Part shown: positions 47,141 to 60,838 of the stretch, piece by piece
Position numbering within the stretch: position 1 is the stretch's first letter
Layout: each line of letters starts with the position of its first letter
From: Multifurca ochricompacta
Lineage: Eukaryota > Basidiomycota > Agaricomycetes > Russulales > Russulaceae
Assembly: GCA_022496185.1 (NCBI GenBank)
Contig: WTXG01000148.1
Location: 26,322-90,321, forward strand
Direction of reading: 5' to 3'
DNA length: 64,000 nucleotides
Notes under the pieces: generated by a model
The model's input: only the letters and a program-made list of their open reading frames with translations
Told to the model about the DNA's origin: nothing
Databases searched by the model: none
Position numbers and translations under genes: made by a program

Positions 47141-48743
47141 ATGAACTACAATAATTTTGAGCTTTGTTGTAACAACTCGTAACTAGTTGTACAGGGCGAT
47201 GAGGGACTTAGAAACAAGAAACGATCACATAGATATCAATGGCTCATTGATGCGTGTATAATGGGGCGATGAGTCAGCGTCCCTCCCACTCCGAGTCGTG
47301 GTAGCACTGAAAAGCATGTGAAGAGCGGAATAAATAACTGAGAGGTTGTATCGATTTTAAACCAATGCCCGTTTATATTGGCACTCTAGGAGGAGGCTTC
47401 CAGGTCATCCAGTCAGTGGTGGCCAGTCCCCGCTCGAATGTTTATGTTTTTCTTCCAACCAAGAATCGAGGATGATTTCAATGCGTTGGCTTTTATTCAA
47501 TACTGCTTGAATGTAAGTCAAAACCCCCCTTCCCCACCTGAGAAATGTAATCTTTAGGACAATTCCATGCCTAGCCACAAGCACAAGCATTCGCTTACCA
47601 CAAACGCAAACTCTTGATTAATGTTGGCACATCGAGCTATAAGCAATCCAAATAGTACGCATGTATTCAATATTTATCTAACGATACTCATACCATACGG
47701 AAGGGCGGTGTTACACGGCAAGTCGCGACCGCCGCTGTCCCAGTGTATCGCGTACTGTTACCAGGATCTCTACTTCTGACCCAGGGCTAAATAGAGCTGA
47801 AGTCTGCTCTTACATGCAGTTAGTATGCGAAATGGCAGGGCGGGAATAGAAGAAAAATCTAAGATATAGTGTGATGCTTCGCTCCACAACGATGCTTCCA
47901 CAAGGCCTAGGAGGGACGAAGACAAAGACGGGTGTAATATTGAGCGCAAACCCCCACAAGAAAGCACGGGGATGAGGAGGATGAAATCATGACGCGGGTG
48001 TAGAGAACGCCGGATGTCGCAGTGCCGGGTAATTTGGCCTGTGGCTATTTGGGATAGTCGTAATCATAAGCAGAACAAAGGGAGGAAATGTAACCTGAAA
48101 AAAAGGTCAAGTCAAGCATGTGGATAGGCATGAAGTTGTTTTTTAAATGACTGCACAACTTGAAGGCCCCCGAACGAACGGAGATGGAGACTGCGTAGGA
48201 TGTCCGTACTGTATGGTCAAACTCTGGAAAAAAACCTAAGTAAAGCAATCGTCACTTATCTTCAAGTTGGAGTCTTGGACGAAGAAGAGAAGACACCATA
48301 GCTGGGAACACCCCGGTCTGCGTATGTGTGTTTGTGAGATCCGGTGGTGACCATTGGTATTCGGAGGAAGAGAGGAAGGAATGACACCCTGAATGAATGG
48401 AAGCCCACTCTTCCGCTAGATGAAACTCTCAAGAAATGATGTATGAACGTCCATACGTTTCTCAACACCACCAATCGGGGGTAATTTCCTGCCTTGCTTG
48501 TTTCAAGGCCAAAATGGGTACACAAGGGCTCGCCGCTGAGGCGCTCCCGCATTGTTCGTGCCCTTGACACCTGATTTTGGCCTCAGTATTTCCAACCCAG
48601 TTCCGAGCAACTGTCAGGGTACCCCCCCATGTGTTCACGCCTGTGGTGTGAGACTTGCCATGTCTGAGAAAATAATTTGCTTGGAAGATGGGCGCTCATG
48701 GCCCTGCGGCAACTGCCTGAGTTACATAATATGCCACAAATGC
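47141..48743 (-). repeat. Dispersed repeat R2 (inverted copy of R1)
   Basis: Reverse complement of 20141-21776 over about 1.6 kb, from ATGAACTACAATAATTTTG to CCACAAATGC, with small deletions (for example about 30 bases near 48700). It lies upstream of FunK1 copy 2, but in the opposite orientation to R1 relative to its kinase. Non-coding. Confidence 0.85.
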
Positions 48744-48786
48744 GATTCGTGGACTCGATCTATTGATCGTGATAAGATAATCTAAA

Positions 48787-49066
48787 GTGTGTCTATTAAA
48801 TGACTCAGAGACAATTCCACATTGCACGCACAACACAGTCCTTCGTATCTTGTCACAATAAATTAGTTATATTTCTCCCTTTATTGTCATTCTCTTTCAG
48901 CAGTATATAAGGACTCTATTTTGTACGCGTTCACTTCAGTTTTGACCACAATCACTGAACCTATCCGCTATCTAAATAGATAGCTAAAACCCTTTTTACA
49001 GCTGCATTCATCAATTTTCCCCACTGGTAGTCTATCTACTTGAAGTTTACTTGTTCACACAGTAGT
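48787..49066 (+). repeat. Possible degraded solo LTR
   Basis: Starts TGTGTCTATTAAATG and ends TTGTTCACACA, with a TATATAAGGACTC box (about 48903) followed by TTCACTTCAG, a layout like the solo LTR at 8660-9172. No matching target duplication was found, so this is tentative. Confidence 0.35.
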
Positions 49067-49598
49067 TGCTATGTACCGGTAGTAGCCGCATGATTTGGGC
49101 ATGGCCCTGAAGCGCAAATAAACTCGATTCAAAAAAAAAGAAAAAAAAGAACTTGCTCATGTACTGCTGTCATAAGCTCATTTAATAGGTTAGAAACTTT
49201 CTTCAGTCTCACAAATTGCTCGCCCATTGTCGTTGTGGTCGACCGGCACGTGATTATACGCGAGGTTCAATTTTTCTATGGCGCGTTGTTGGCGGGTCCT
49301 TCCCATCGGTCAGACAACGTGTAAACACATCATCGATAATCCCACCTCCAGAAACCCAATCGTCCCATTTAATTGCGACTGAGTATCCAGAATCACCTGG
49401 TTTCGGTCAACTGTGAGTGATTCCCGCACTCTTCTCCCACGACATTCTCTTTGTTTCACAATATGCTTAAATCCACGATTCCATCTAACCACAAAGACAG
49501 TCCCACAGAGGTATAATATTTAAGACAAGTGAGACCTTCCAGCCCTCCAAGCTCACAGCTCTGTATCTCGGTCTAAGATCTCAACACGCTTTAAGATC

Positions 49599-51924
49599 AT
49601 GATCTTTAACGCTCGCGAGCACTTCGTCGGACCCATGCCCGTCAGCAAATTCCTAACAGAATTTATTCCAGAGGCACCTGAAAAGCGAACAACAAATGAA
49701 ATAGTGTTCACTCATCCATCTGTCTCACAGAATGAGGATGAATTCGCAAGTGTCTCTTCCATTGGATATATTGATACTTCCACGCTTACACCCAGGATAG
49801 ATTCGAGCCATCGAGGCATCTGGGCTTTGCCCAAAATTGAACTTTGTCGACACCAGTTTTCGCCGGGAGGGATGTCGTTTGAAACCTGATATCTCAGTTT
49901 TTTCGGGCACGCCGGGTGGCTCTGACGAGCCTGGGACAGACACTGAGAATGTAAAGTCGGTGGATCGGAGAGCCGTTCAGTTGTGGATCGTGGACAAGAG
50001 CAATGAAAACGATGTATTTCGCTTTCTTGAAGAAGAGGCGAAATTTAGAAGGGAGAAGGCGGAGGATTCGGAGGAGGGTTCGGAGGAGGATTCAGAGGAG
50101 GAAGACTCAGAGGAGGAAGAGGATTATGGAGAAGACTCGAAGGGCCACAGGCGATGGAAGGAATCCCCTCGCCGAACCTGTGGCCAGTTAATTGCCCATG
50201 CCTCAGCACTTCATCGCTCTCAATTCCGTGTCTTTTCTTTTTCTGTCGCCCTCTTTGGTGAGACTGGCCGCCTGCTCCGGTGGGATCGCAGTGGGGCAAT
50301 ATTCACCGAGTCATTCAACTGGGCAAGTCAACCTGACACCCTCCTCGAATTCCTTTGGAGGTTCAACTTCCTATCGGACGTCGACCGCGGCCATGATACC
50401 ACCGTCACCTCCGTGCCGGATGAAGAGGCAGAGGTAGCACTCTCCAAGCTGAAGACGTACCGGGGTTTGGAGAAAATCAAGAAGGCTGATCTTCACAAGA
50501 TCCTAGTCCGTGACGATCGCGCTGCAGATGGGGAGCTGAGGCACTACATTGCACCTTGTGCAGTGTGGTGTAGTGGGGCGCTTATTGGTCGTTCCACATC
50601 TGGATATATCGCGTATGATATCACAAGCACAGAACTTGTGTACATCAAAGATTACTGGCGAAATGACTTTCCTCGAATACAAAAGGAAGCGGACGTGTAT
50701 CGTGTGCTACACGACGCACAGGTGCCAAATATACCAAGCTTAGGTCCGGCTGGTGATGTCCCTCTATCACCTGAACACGCCAATTCTGTCTCTTTTGCCG
50801 CGCAAAGGACCAGGACTCAAGATTATGTGGAAACGCCCGAAGGTGAAGATGAACGGCATTCCAGTCAACAGCATTTGGAGCCGCATGTTCACTACAGGCT
50901 TGTTTTGGAGACCATAGGGCGGCCATTGGATACATTTAAATCAACAAGGCAGCTGTGCGAGGCCATCCGAGATGCCATCGTTGGTAAGGGATGGCTGTTT
51001 CCTACTTGTGTTGTGTATGCTGAAGAAACTCTACAGCTCACTCGGTGGCATATGAGAAGGCCGGAATTTTGCATCGAGATGTGAGCGCAGGAAACATCCT
51101 CATCAGTGAGACTGGCTCAGGAATATTGATCGATTGGCACCTGTCAAAAAAGTGTCCAAGTGCATAGAAGCGAAGCCGAGACAGTATTCACGCACGGTGG
51201 GTATCGCATTAATAGGTCGCAAAGATTAGTAGCTGACAGGGACGGCATGCAGGGAACATGGCAGTTTATGTCAATATCACGTTTATTGGAACCTCGGTTT
51301 ACGCCTCATGACCTTGCAGATGATCTCGAGTCGTTTTTTTGGGTTCTTCTGTATCAGATCGTCAGATGCAGGAAAATCCCGAAGATAAATATGTCAGAAA
51401 CTATCCAAAAGGTGTTCGACGATCAGACAGACAAACCTTATGACGGTCTCTTCAGGGGTGGCGAAGGCAAACTTCTCTTCCTAAAAGACCTTCATATTTC
51501 TCATTGGTTTATCGAACTTCTTACCACGACACCTTGCAAAGATATAATCGAGGAGTTCCGCTCCTTTTTTAATGACCTATATCTTCACGCAGTAGGGTCA
51601 TACAACTTCCCCAAGATCCTCAAATCGAAAATCGAAGCTAAACGAGAGCAAGATCCACGAGTCAAGGACGCCCGCGAGAAGCTTCGTTCTTCAGAATGGA
51701 TGTTGTGGGTCTTCAACCATCACCTTGCCGCCAAATGGGATGTCAAGGACGATGGTAGCTTTTGCAAGACCGAGTTTCGTCTGGGCTCATCGGCAGCCAG
51801 GACTGGCCGAAAGCGCAAGGCTACTACGGATAGCGATGACGGTCGGACAACCGACGAGAGGCGTAGGGGGCGGATGCCACCTAGTTCAACCCCGAGTTGG
51901 ACGGAGGATATGTTTTCAATATAG
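49599..51924 (+). pseudogene. FunK1-type protein kinase, copy 2 (best preserved)
   Basis: Starts MIFNAREHFVG at 49599. An intron or frame change near 49745-49795 leads to IRAIEASGLCPKLNFVD. An acidic Glu/Asp/Ser stretch (about 50045-50140) precedes the kinase core (CGQLIAHASALHRSQFRVF; VYIKDYW with a candidate ATP-binding Lys). The 53-nt intron 50984-51036 is followed by the catalytic loop HRDVSAGN and IDWH where other copies have IDWD. A one-base shortage in an A6 run (about 51146) breaks the frame; intron 51197-51252 leads to GTWQFMS and a C-terminal lobe ending at 51924 with a basic tail. If the A-run is a sequencing error the gene may be active; otherwise it is a pseudogene. Confidence 0.72.
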
Positions 51925-51939
51925 CGATGACCGACAAAT

Positions 51940-54007
51940 AAAATATTGTTTTCCCCACGCATCTATCTCACAATATGAAGATGAATTTGCAAGTCTACTT
52001 CTCCATTTAATTTATGTATACTCCCACACTTGCAGCAAGGATAGATTCGAGAAGTTGAGGCATCTGGTATTTGTCCCAAACCGAAATTTATCCATACCAC
52101 TTCTTGCTGGGACAAATCACGCCGTTCGAAACCCGATATCCGGGGTGCACTGGGAACCTACAGTCATTGAATTGGAAAGCGGCCGACTTGTGGGGTCGTG
52201 AACAAGAGCAATAATGAGGATATATTCCGCTTTCTCGGAGAGATGAAGAGGAAGAAGGGTGAGGACAATTATAAGGAAGAAAACCCGAAGGAGGACAAAG
52301 TTGAAGATAACTTAGAGAACCGCATTAATACCATTTACCGAATCGGCTGCCAGTTGATTGGCTATGCCTCAGAGCTTCATCAATATCAGTTCCGTGTCTT
52401 CTCCTTTTCCGTCTTTCTTTTTGGTCGAAATGGTCGCCTCCTTTGATGGGATCGCAGCGGCATCATATATACAGAATCATTAGAGTGGGCTACCCAACCC
52501 AAGACCCTCCTCGAATTCGTCTCAGACATTGATCGTGGCCATGACACTACTGTTACTTCTGTGACAGATAAGGAAGCAGAGGTAGCACTTCCCAAACTCA
52601 AGACATACCCTGGTTTGAAGAACACTAAGAGCAATCTTTGGAGGTTCCTTGTTCACAACGACCGCGGCACTGATGGAGATCTCAGAGGTTACATTACACC
52701 GAACGCAGTATGGCATATGGGAGGTCTATTTGGTCGTTCTACATTCGGTTATATCGCGTTTGGCGTCGAAAGTACAAACCTGGTATACCTCAAAGACTTT
52801 TGGCAGACTGACCTTCCTAAAAGGAAGGGGATGTATACTGCAAGCTGCATGATGCACAAGTACCCAACATACCAAAATTGGGTCTAGCTGGTGATGTTCC
52901 TCTGTCACCTGGATGTGCTGTCATTGCCTCTTTTGCTGCACAAAGGACAAGAACACAAGACTATCTGAAAATGCCTGATGGTGAACACAAGTGGTGTCCT
53001 GGTCAGCCACATGTCGATCCATATGTTCACTACCGACTGGTGTTGGAGACCCTTGGGAAGCCTCTGAGTACATTCAAATCGACAAGACAATTATGTGAGG
53101 TTATTTGGGATGCAATCATAGGTAAGGAATGTGGTTTCATACTCATGGAATGTGTGCTGATGGGTTGGGACAGCTCACTCAGCAGTATATGAGAGGGCCA
53201 GAATATTACATCGGGATGTGAGCGCGGGAAATATCCTGATCACTGAGGAGGGCTCTGGAATGTTGATTGACTGGGACTTGTCAAAACAATTGCACAAAGG
53301 CATCAAGGAGGGTGCAAGGCAGCATTCATGAACGGTATGTCATCTGTCAAGATTTCCCATAGATTATGAGCTAATTTGAATTATGTGCAGGGCACATGGC
53401 AGTTCATTTCGATATCACGTTTAAGGGAACCTCGATATACGCCTCATGAAGTCTCAGATGACCTGGAGTCATTCTTTTGGGTGCTACTCTATCAGATAGC
53501 CAAATGCAGGGGCTCAGGAAGATCGATCCACCAAAGTGCATGCAACAGGTATTGACGATCACACCAAGATAGGTCACGACTCTCGTCAGAGGTGGTAGTG
53601 GCAAACTTGTCTACCTCACTGGCTCTTACCTTTCTCCCCAAATCGTCAAGGATCTCCTTAGGACCGCAGAAGGGCTTATGCACATCCCCTGCACGAAGAT
53701 AATTGAAGAAATGCGGCAGGACGACCCGCGAGTCAAAGAGGCTCAGGAGAAGCTTCATTCTTCTGAGTTCATATTGCCCATCCTCAACAAACACCTTGCA
53801 TCTAAATGGGATATCAACAACGGTGGCCTGGATAAAGCGACGATAGTCCATGACACATCAGGGAGCAGAGATCGGCGGAGGCAGAGGGCAGAAGATATTG
53901 GCTCGGGTGAGAAGAATTCAGACCAGATTCGTAAGGGGAGAATGCCACCCAGTCCAAGAGAGCCGTCGAGCTGTGGAGGTTCATCGCGGAGCAAAGGAAC
54001 GAGTTAG
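51940..54007 (+). pseudogene. FunK1-type protein kinase, copy 3 (tandem, 5'-truncated, inactivated)
   Basis: Begins within the N-terminal region about 15 bases after the end of copy 2, so it is a tandem partial duplicate. TGA at 52444-52446 replaces an Arg (copy 2 has CGG). Several residues are deleted after LLEF (near 52515), and a frameshift lies near 52830. An intron (about 53121-53172) is followed by a catalytic exon with HRDVSAGN and IDWDLSK. A second TGA at 53329-53331 lies at the same codon as in copy 1. The C-terminal lobe lacks part of the segment present in copy 2 (around 53500-53690) and ends near 54007. Confidence 0.78.
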
Positions 54008-54988
54008 ACATAATCAACTGTAGAATCCAGTTCCCAATAATAGCGACCCGGTCTGGGTGGCACTTCTTCATACTTTCTGTCTGCTTGAAATTCGGAAGGA
54101 ACATATGTCCTCAACACTTGGGATACTTCTGGAAGATATATCAGTATACTAATGCGGCGCTTTGTGGTATCCTACGCAACTTGGATGATACCCGACTGTC
54201 GCTCCTTGAGGGGATCTGGATGGCCAAGACGATGAAACGGACTGGACTGTGGGAGACTGTCAACAGGGTGGTATCATGATGGTGTGATGTAAAGATAGGC
54301 TCGGGGCTCTGGCCCCGAAACCTTCCGCCTCGGCTCGTCCCGGCCCGTCCCGGCCTCTTTGGTCCCTTTGCCTTTGTCTGTCTCTTCTACTCCTCCCACT
54401 TGCCTCACCTCTACCATTATGGATGGTCTCTACTCTTGTCGTGCCTGCCTTAAAGCTTCACTCATGAGTTCTTGGTTGATGTGCCTCCCCCACTTCAAAG
54501 CTCCTTTCAATTTGTCGTGTTCGTCTCCTTGCACGCGCGATGACACTATCTTCTATACCTGCCACATCATCGAACTGCGCCTTTTTAGGCGGCGCCCGAG
54601 GCCCGTGGGGGTTCCATATCAGCGTTCGTTGTCTGAGGTTGTCCGGGATATAACGACTTTCTCTGCCAGATGCAATTGGGTGCAACGTAGAGACTGGGAT
54701 GTCATGTTATTAAACGGGCCCGGAGAGTTGGGCTGGTTTTTAATTTAGACCTCCGAGTCGCAGCGATCCGTCAACAATACATTAGATATCACTTCCCGAC
54801 AGCAGTGCAACCCATTCAAAAATACAAAGCGAGAACACAAAAAGAAAGGGGAAAAAAAAAATCAAATTAAAAATCAAAGGCTCAAAACCAAGTGCAGGGG
54901 GTGCGGTGTTTCTATACAAGTACATATATATGCGTCTGTGCATGTGTCTGCACTTTGGAGGGAAAAAAGAGATCCCATCATGAAATAT
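54008..54988. other. Intergenic with a GC-rich repeat-like patch
   Basis: Contains a GC-rich stretch (about 54298-54360) with repeated CGGCTCGTCCCGG-like units. It resembles, in reverse, the patch at about 17225-17395, and may be a DNA-transposon end. The rest has no recognisable gene; A-rich tracts precede the ATPase stop. Confidence 0.4.
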
Positions 54989-57900
54989 CTACCAAGCTAA
55001 CCAAGCGATGAGGCTTTGGGGATAGTTGCGTACGATGAGTTTGCGTGTTTCGTCCAAACTGCAGGAAAAAATAAGATAGAGAATGCGTCAGATATCATTT
55101 CGCATGCGACGACGCTCCGACGATCAGAATAAAAACGGAGCGTCTTTGGGGCCCGCGTTGAATGAAACAGGACTTACACAATCAACGCCAATGCGAACGT
55201 CATGGGGATGAAAAAGTGTTCAGCGGGGATATTGCTCGTCTGGAAGATTTTATGGCTAGAAGAAGAAAGAAATCAGAGGCTTTCGAAAAAAAAAAAGAGA
55301 TGGAAAGGAAAGGCGCACAAGATGGGCACGTAGGAAAAGAAGATGCCGATGAGCAACGCGCAAATCGCAGCTGGTACCACGGCGCGGTTCACACCCCATG
55401 TTGGCGGTTGCTGGAATATGCTTGATCTGCGCGTTCGCGTCGAGAGCAGGTTACTGGTGGCGATGTATAAGTGAGTTCAAATATACACTACCCAAAAGCA
55501 AAAAAAGAAGACGCACCCCCACTGCATCACGACGAGGGTGAAGAAATACACGCTCTGTGCCTCAAAAAGCAAATCATTCGTCAGTGCCTCTGGGTAATTT
55601 CCAAACTTCAGTGCGATAGACGAGAACGGCACGCCGCGGCGTTGAAGGTGCCAGAATGACCTAATAGTCGTTTTTTTGGAGGGGAGGGGGGTAGGGCGAT
55701 ATCAGTCAATATACCAACAATAAGTGCGTTTTTGGTGAGCGAGGACTGACATTGCCATGGCACAAAGAGATTCTATGATACCAAGGAAGCCGTACGCCTG
55801 TAGCAGCAAGCGAACATTGGCGAGACGTTCCTTACGTACGTTCCGAGGCGGGCGGGCGAGTAATCCACTCTCTGGAGGCTCAAGGCACATGCTAAGAGCG
55901 GGAAGCACGTCGGTCTGCGAATTCCAGGAATAATGAGATGAAACCAAGAAAAAAAAAGTAAAAAATGAAAGATTCCGTGACATACAGCAACGCAGATCAA
56001 AATCATCTGGATGTTGCTGAGCATTTGAGGGACGCCGAGGAGAACGTTCAATAGAATGGGCATGAGCTCCGAGAAACTGAACGTTCGCGTCAGAACACAC
56101 ATCCATGCGCGAATATTTCTTGAAGACTGTGTCTGTATATGAACTTACCTGCCAGCAGGAAGGAGATAAAGGATAGTCTTCTTTAAGTTATCGTACACCA
56201 AACGGCCTGTGAGGAGAAAAGGGGAGGAAGGAGGGGGGGGGAGGATGAAGAGTCGGTCAGACCGAATGTACGAGACCTAGAATACGCCGCCACTGTGGGT
56301 AGCAGCGTCAACGGAGACGACAACGCACCATATTCCAACGCAACGACAATAGCCGAAAAGTCCTCGAGAAGAACCATATCCGCCGCCTCGCGCGCGACGT
56401 CTGAGCCACTTCCCATAGCAATACCGCAATCTGCCGCGCGCAACGCGGGCGCGTCATTCACGCCATCGCCCGTGACGGCGACGACGCCACCGCGAGCCTG
56501 CATGGCGCGCACGATGTGTAATTTCTGTTCCGGTGTCGTGCGCGCGAACACGATCTCCTGATAGGCGCACAGGATATCTTCCTGCTCCGACGAGAGCGTC
56601 TCAAGTTCGGCGCCGGTGATGACGATACTCTGGGATGGTGAAACGTCGCTCGAATCGCACGCTACCTCCACCTCCGCAGAGGACACCTTCTCCTTGATTG
56701 AACCACGATCCAGCAGGTCTGACGCATGGTGCACCGCCGCCGGGTTCGAGATGATGCCCGCTTGTGAAGCGATGGCGACGGCCGTGGCAGGATGGTCACC
56801 AGTGACGACGAAGAAGCGAATTCCAGCGCCGCGACATATTCTGAGCATAACAAGTGGTGAGTAAAGTAAGTAAGGTAAGTAAACGCACAGGCATAGGCCA
56901 AGATAAGGGAGGCTATCTCTCACCGGACAGTTTCCGGGATGTCGTGCTTCAAGGGATCGATCAAGCCGACGAGACCGACGATGATGAGGTCCGAGTTCAG
57001 CCCATCAATAAGCTCGTCAAACTCTTCCGAATAGGAATCGATCTTCTTGGGCAACAAGTCACGCGCGACCACCCTCCGCGCAAGTACGAGCACGCGACGG
57101 CCCTGGGCGGCCCACTGCTCCTGAATGGCGATGATACGCTGGCGGGCGGCGTATGTGAGGTTGAGAGGCTTATCACTTCCAGGCGCAACTACGCGGGTGC
57201 AACGTGAGAGAAGAACATCGGGGGCGCCTTTGACGCAAAGGAGAAGATCGCCAGGCGCGAAGGAATCCCATGACGCAAGGGGTGCAGGAAGAGGTCCAGT
57301 ATTCTCAGTAGGAGGCACGGCTTCTGATAGAGTGAGCATGAACTTTGTCTGTAAAGACACGTGTTAATGTTTCGAATGCAAGGCGGCCATTAGGAAAACA
57401 AGACGGCTCACCTTGGAGTTGAACGGAATCTTATGAACGTGCTGCCAGCGCGCGCGCACCGAATCGCAGGAGCCGGAGGTAAGGTCATCGGCAAATTTGA
57501 GGATTGCCGAGTCTGTAGCATCTCCGATAACATTTCGCTTCGAATCTGGACCTGACGAGGTTCCTTCAAAGGCGGCCGCATTGCAGATTGCAGAAACCGT
57601 GGGGAGTTGTCGGAGATTCTCAATCACCGAAGGTTGTGCAGATTCCAGTCGTTCACGGAGAGAGGAAACCGTGAATGTCGCATCATAAACCGCGGCGTCT
57701 TCAACGTGCATCTTGTTCTGCGTCAATGTACCCGTCTTATCCTACAGCCACGGGCCCTGATGTCAGCAAACAATAAACTCTCCCAAGTAAAGGACATACC
57801 GAACATAGCACGTTCACAGAGCCCAAAGTCTCGACGATAGACAGTGACCTGTTTGGATCGTTCAATGTTAAATCGCTGAAAACCTCCAGAGAGTATAATA

Positions 57901-59628
57901 GACGATGAGACATACTTGCATAATACCTTGTGCTTGCTCAACGTGTGTGCAACCTTGGCCAATGAAAGTGTGACCGCAATCGGAAGTCCCTCAGGGATAA
58001 ACGCGACTAGAAAAAAGAACGATTAAAAAAAGACCGCAGAGTAAAGGGACAAAATTACCCATGACCGAGACGACATCGATAAGAAGGGTCGGCGTGTTGA
58101 TGTAGCTCGGGAAGCTCTGCCTCAACCTACGCCAAAGTCTGAGCTTTGTCACGTCATGTCAGCTAAAGTAGTGGCGGCTCACCATGCCGCCCATAGAATG
58201 ACGATGAGGATAGCCACGAGTGTGGCAAGACTAGCGATGATGACGACAAATCGGAAAATCTCGCGTTGTAATGTCGTCATCGAGACTGACGCGGTCGACG
58301 ACAGCTTCGCGATGCGTCCACTGGGTGCGGAGACAGGCTTTCTTAGTTAGGCAGCAACGAAACGCATTGCAAACGCACAAGACCGTGTTGTCGCCAATTT
58401 GGAAGACGAGACCGAGACCGGATCCACTGACGCAAAGTGTCCCTTGAAGAGCGATGTTCTTCGTCTGTAGACAGAAAACCCATAAGGTACTCAGGGATTT
58501 GAACGAGGGATTGATTACACACCTCCAGGATGTTATCATTTGTCTTGTCTAAGCGCCCAGATATCGGTTCACTCTAGAGAGTGCCAACTAACTTTAGCAT
58601 AGAAAAGATTGCGCGCGCGCGCGAATGGCATACCTCTCCAGTTAGCACGCTCCGATCGAATCGAAGGTCACCAGAGACATCAATTAGCCTGACATCAGCA
58701 GGCACTTTCTGACCCATGACGATCTGTACGAGGTCACCAGGGACGAGGGCAGCAGCGGGGAGTGTCGTCTGTGCACCATCCCGGAGTACGACCACATCCG
58801 CGGGGAGCATACCCTGAATAGATGCCATGACGCGTGACGTCGAAAAATCTTGCCACGCATTGAAGATCGCCTGAAGAACGACGACGACCAGGAGGACGAC
58901 AGCCAGAGCAAGATTGGAAGCTTGTGGATTCGGATTACCCAGCGGTTTCCTGCATACGCCCGTACGTACGTAGTGAGATGTCACGTCAGTATAAGAATAT
59001 TAATTGTAGGGGAAGGGGGAGGGAAGGAAGGAGTTGACAAACCAAGCAAGGAAACAGACTACGCTGGCGGCGAGCAACAAGCTACCGAATCCGCCAAACA
59101 CCCATCCGAGCACCTTTCGTAGCATGCGACTGGGGGGCTTCGAAAGCTGGTTCGGACCAAAGTGCGCAACGCGGCGCTGTGCCTGCGCGGCCTCTAGACC
59201 CGTCTTCGGGGAGACTGCGAGACGCTGCAATGCCTCGTCCACAGACACGTGATGCCAATCGAGGTCCTCCAAATCACAGATTTGGAGGAGGGGGAGAACG
59301 CGAAAAAACACAAGTAAGCGTTATGTCTCCGGAGTGCACGGAGCCAAAAATCAAAAAAATATTTAGGGGGGGAGGAGAACACAACCACCGAACCTTTTAC
59401 TGCACCCTTTGAACCTTTCCCATTGCTTCCAGCTGGTGCTTTGTTATTCTCTAAATGCAAGCTCATCGTTCGGAACTCGACCGGAAGACGCGCCGAGGGT
59501 TGAACGGCGGACGCCTGAATCGACAACGTTCTGCGAGCCGTGAGCGTGATGTCACCATGAACAGCATGATGTGGTCGGCTCTGCGTCTGAACAATGGTGA
59601 TCCCCTGATTCTCAATGTCGTGCGACAT
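54989..59628 (-). CDS. P2C-type cation ATPase (Na+/K+-ATPase alpha-like)
   Basis: Nineteen exons on the minus strand, from 59628-59402/59401 to 55058-54989, about 1,086 residues. The cytosolic N terminus is followed by HFGPNQLSKP and helices M1-M2. The actuator motif is LTGESEP, the M4 motif is IPEGLP, the phosphorylation site DKTGTLTQNKM (about 57735) and the nucleotide-binding KGAPD. The hinge reads VTGDGVNDAPALRAADCGIAMG, cited here only by its core TGDGVNDAPAL. M5-M10 match Na+/K+-ATPase better than Ca2+ or H+ pumps (RLVYDNLKKTI; EPPESGLLARPPRN). It probably moves Na+ and K+ across a membrane; no beta subunit is visible. The exon 15/16 join (55747/55660) leaves one extra G, so that junction or base is uncertain. 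Confidence 0.85.
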
Positions 59629-60838
59629 GGCTTCGATCGGCAGCCAAGCTCTCTCTGTGAAATGTGGAAAGTACCCAAAGAATATGCGGAGCAGCAGCGA
59701 AGAGGAACAGAACAGAGAGTGATGGTATATCCCATTTTAAACCAACCAAGCTAAGCTTTAGGGGGGTCAAGGAACACAGAAACCATCGGACCTCGTGCTT
59801 GCGAAGTGGGACCAAGGCAAACATTGACCTGAAACCTACCGAAGGGTGAAGGTGAGACTCTTAGGCCATTGGGCGCATCAGACGAGAGATATTCGCTAGA
59901 GTGGTTTTTCTTTTCCCACGATAGGACAGCCATTGTGCAGCCGTGATGAATCGGCTGAGATAGATATCACTGTTAAGTTGTGCGATGCGGAATACTTTGA
60001 GAGAGGGATATTCGCTATAGTGGTTGTGATAGGCGCGTGAGACCAACACCTTACTTGAGCATCATTACCACTGTCTCACGTCACATCTCATGTTTTAGAA
60101 CGCACGGCAGTGGGAGATAAAGCCTCCAACACCACGTTGGAATATACAAGGCCTGTCAGTAGTTTCAGAGTGGGTCTCACGGTGTCAGCTTTCAGAGAGT
60201 GGGATCGACTACCCCGTGTATGATGTACTAACTATACATGTATGAGCGGTCATCAACTGTCTGCCCATGGAAAATCCATGAAACAAACGTTGAGAAAGGA
60301 AACGGATTATGAATACACGGTTTATCCGTCCATTATAACGTGACAACGCCCACCAAACTAGCAAGCATGAATTCCCACTCAACACTCAAGGATTCGCCCG
60401 CAAACTGCTTACAGCCTGGGACTGCATCACGGTAACGAGGCGGTAGTGATAATTGATATGTTCGTCCTATCTTCAATCCTCACAGCCATCCCACTCGTAG
60501 TGGTAAGATCTGCCATAGTCAGCTTCTCAAACTCTAATAGCAGACTTCGCTGCAAAGTTCATACCGCGTCATGCGATGGACACAGAACGGTGGCGGCGCT
60601 TCTTATCTTTCGATCTTTGATTCGATCATCACTCACCACCTCCTTTCAGAGGTTCAGACCAACGACCAGTTCCGCCAGAGCAACGGAGCGAGGGGACAGC
60701 GAGGGGACAACTGGGCCTGATGTGGCCCGGTCCGGTCCAGATTAACGAGGTTATCGTGTGCCTGGCCCGCCGTTGTATAGTAGCATGTCGCGGCCCACGT
60801 TTAATTGAAGGTTTGGCGATATGGAACACAGAATAACA
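59629..60838. other. Intergenic, no gene recognised
   Basis: 1.2 kb upstream of the ATPase and downstream of TRM112. An imperfect 20-base direct repeat around GATATTCGCTAKAGTGGTT occurs at about 59890 and 60009. No coding frame with a domain. Confidence 0.5.
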
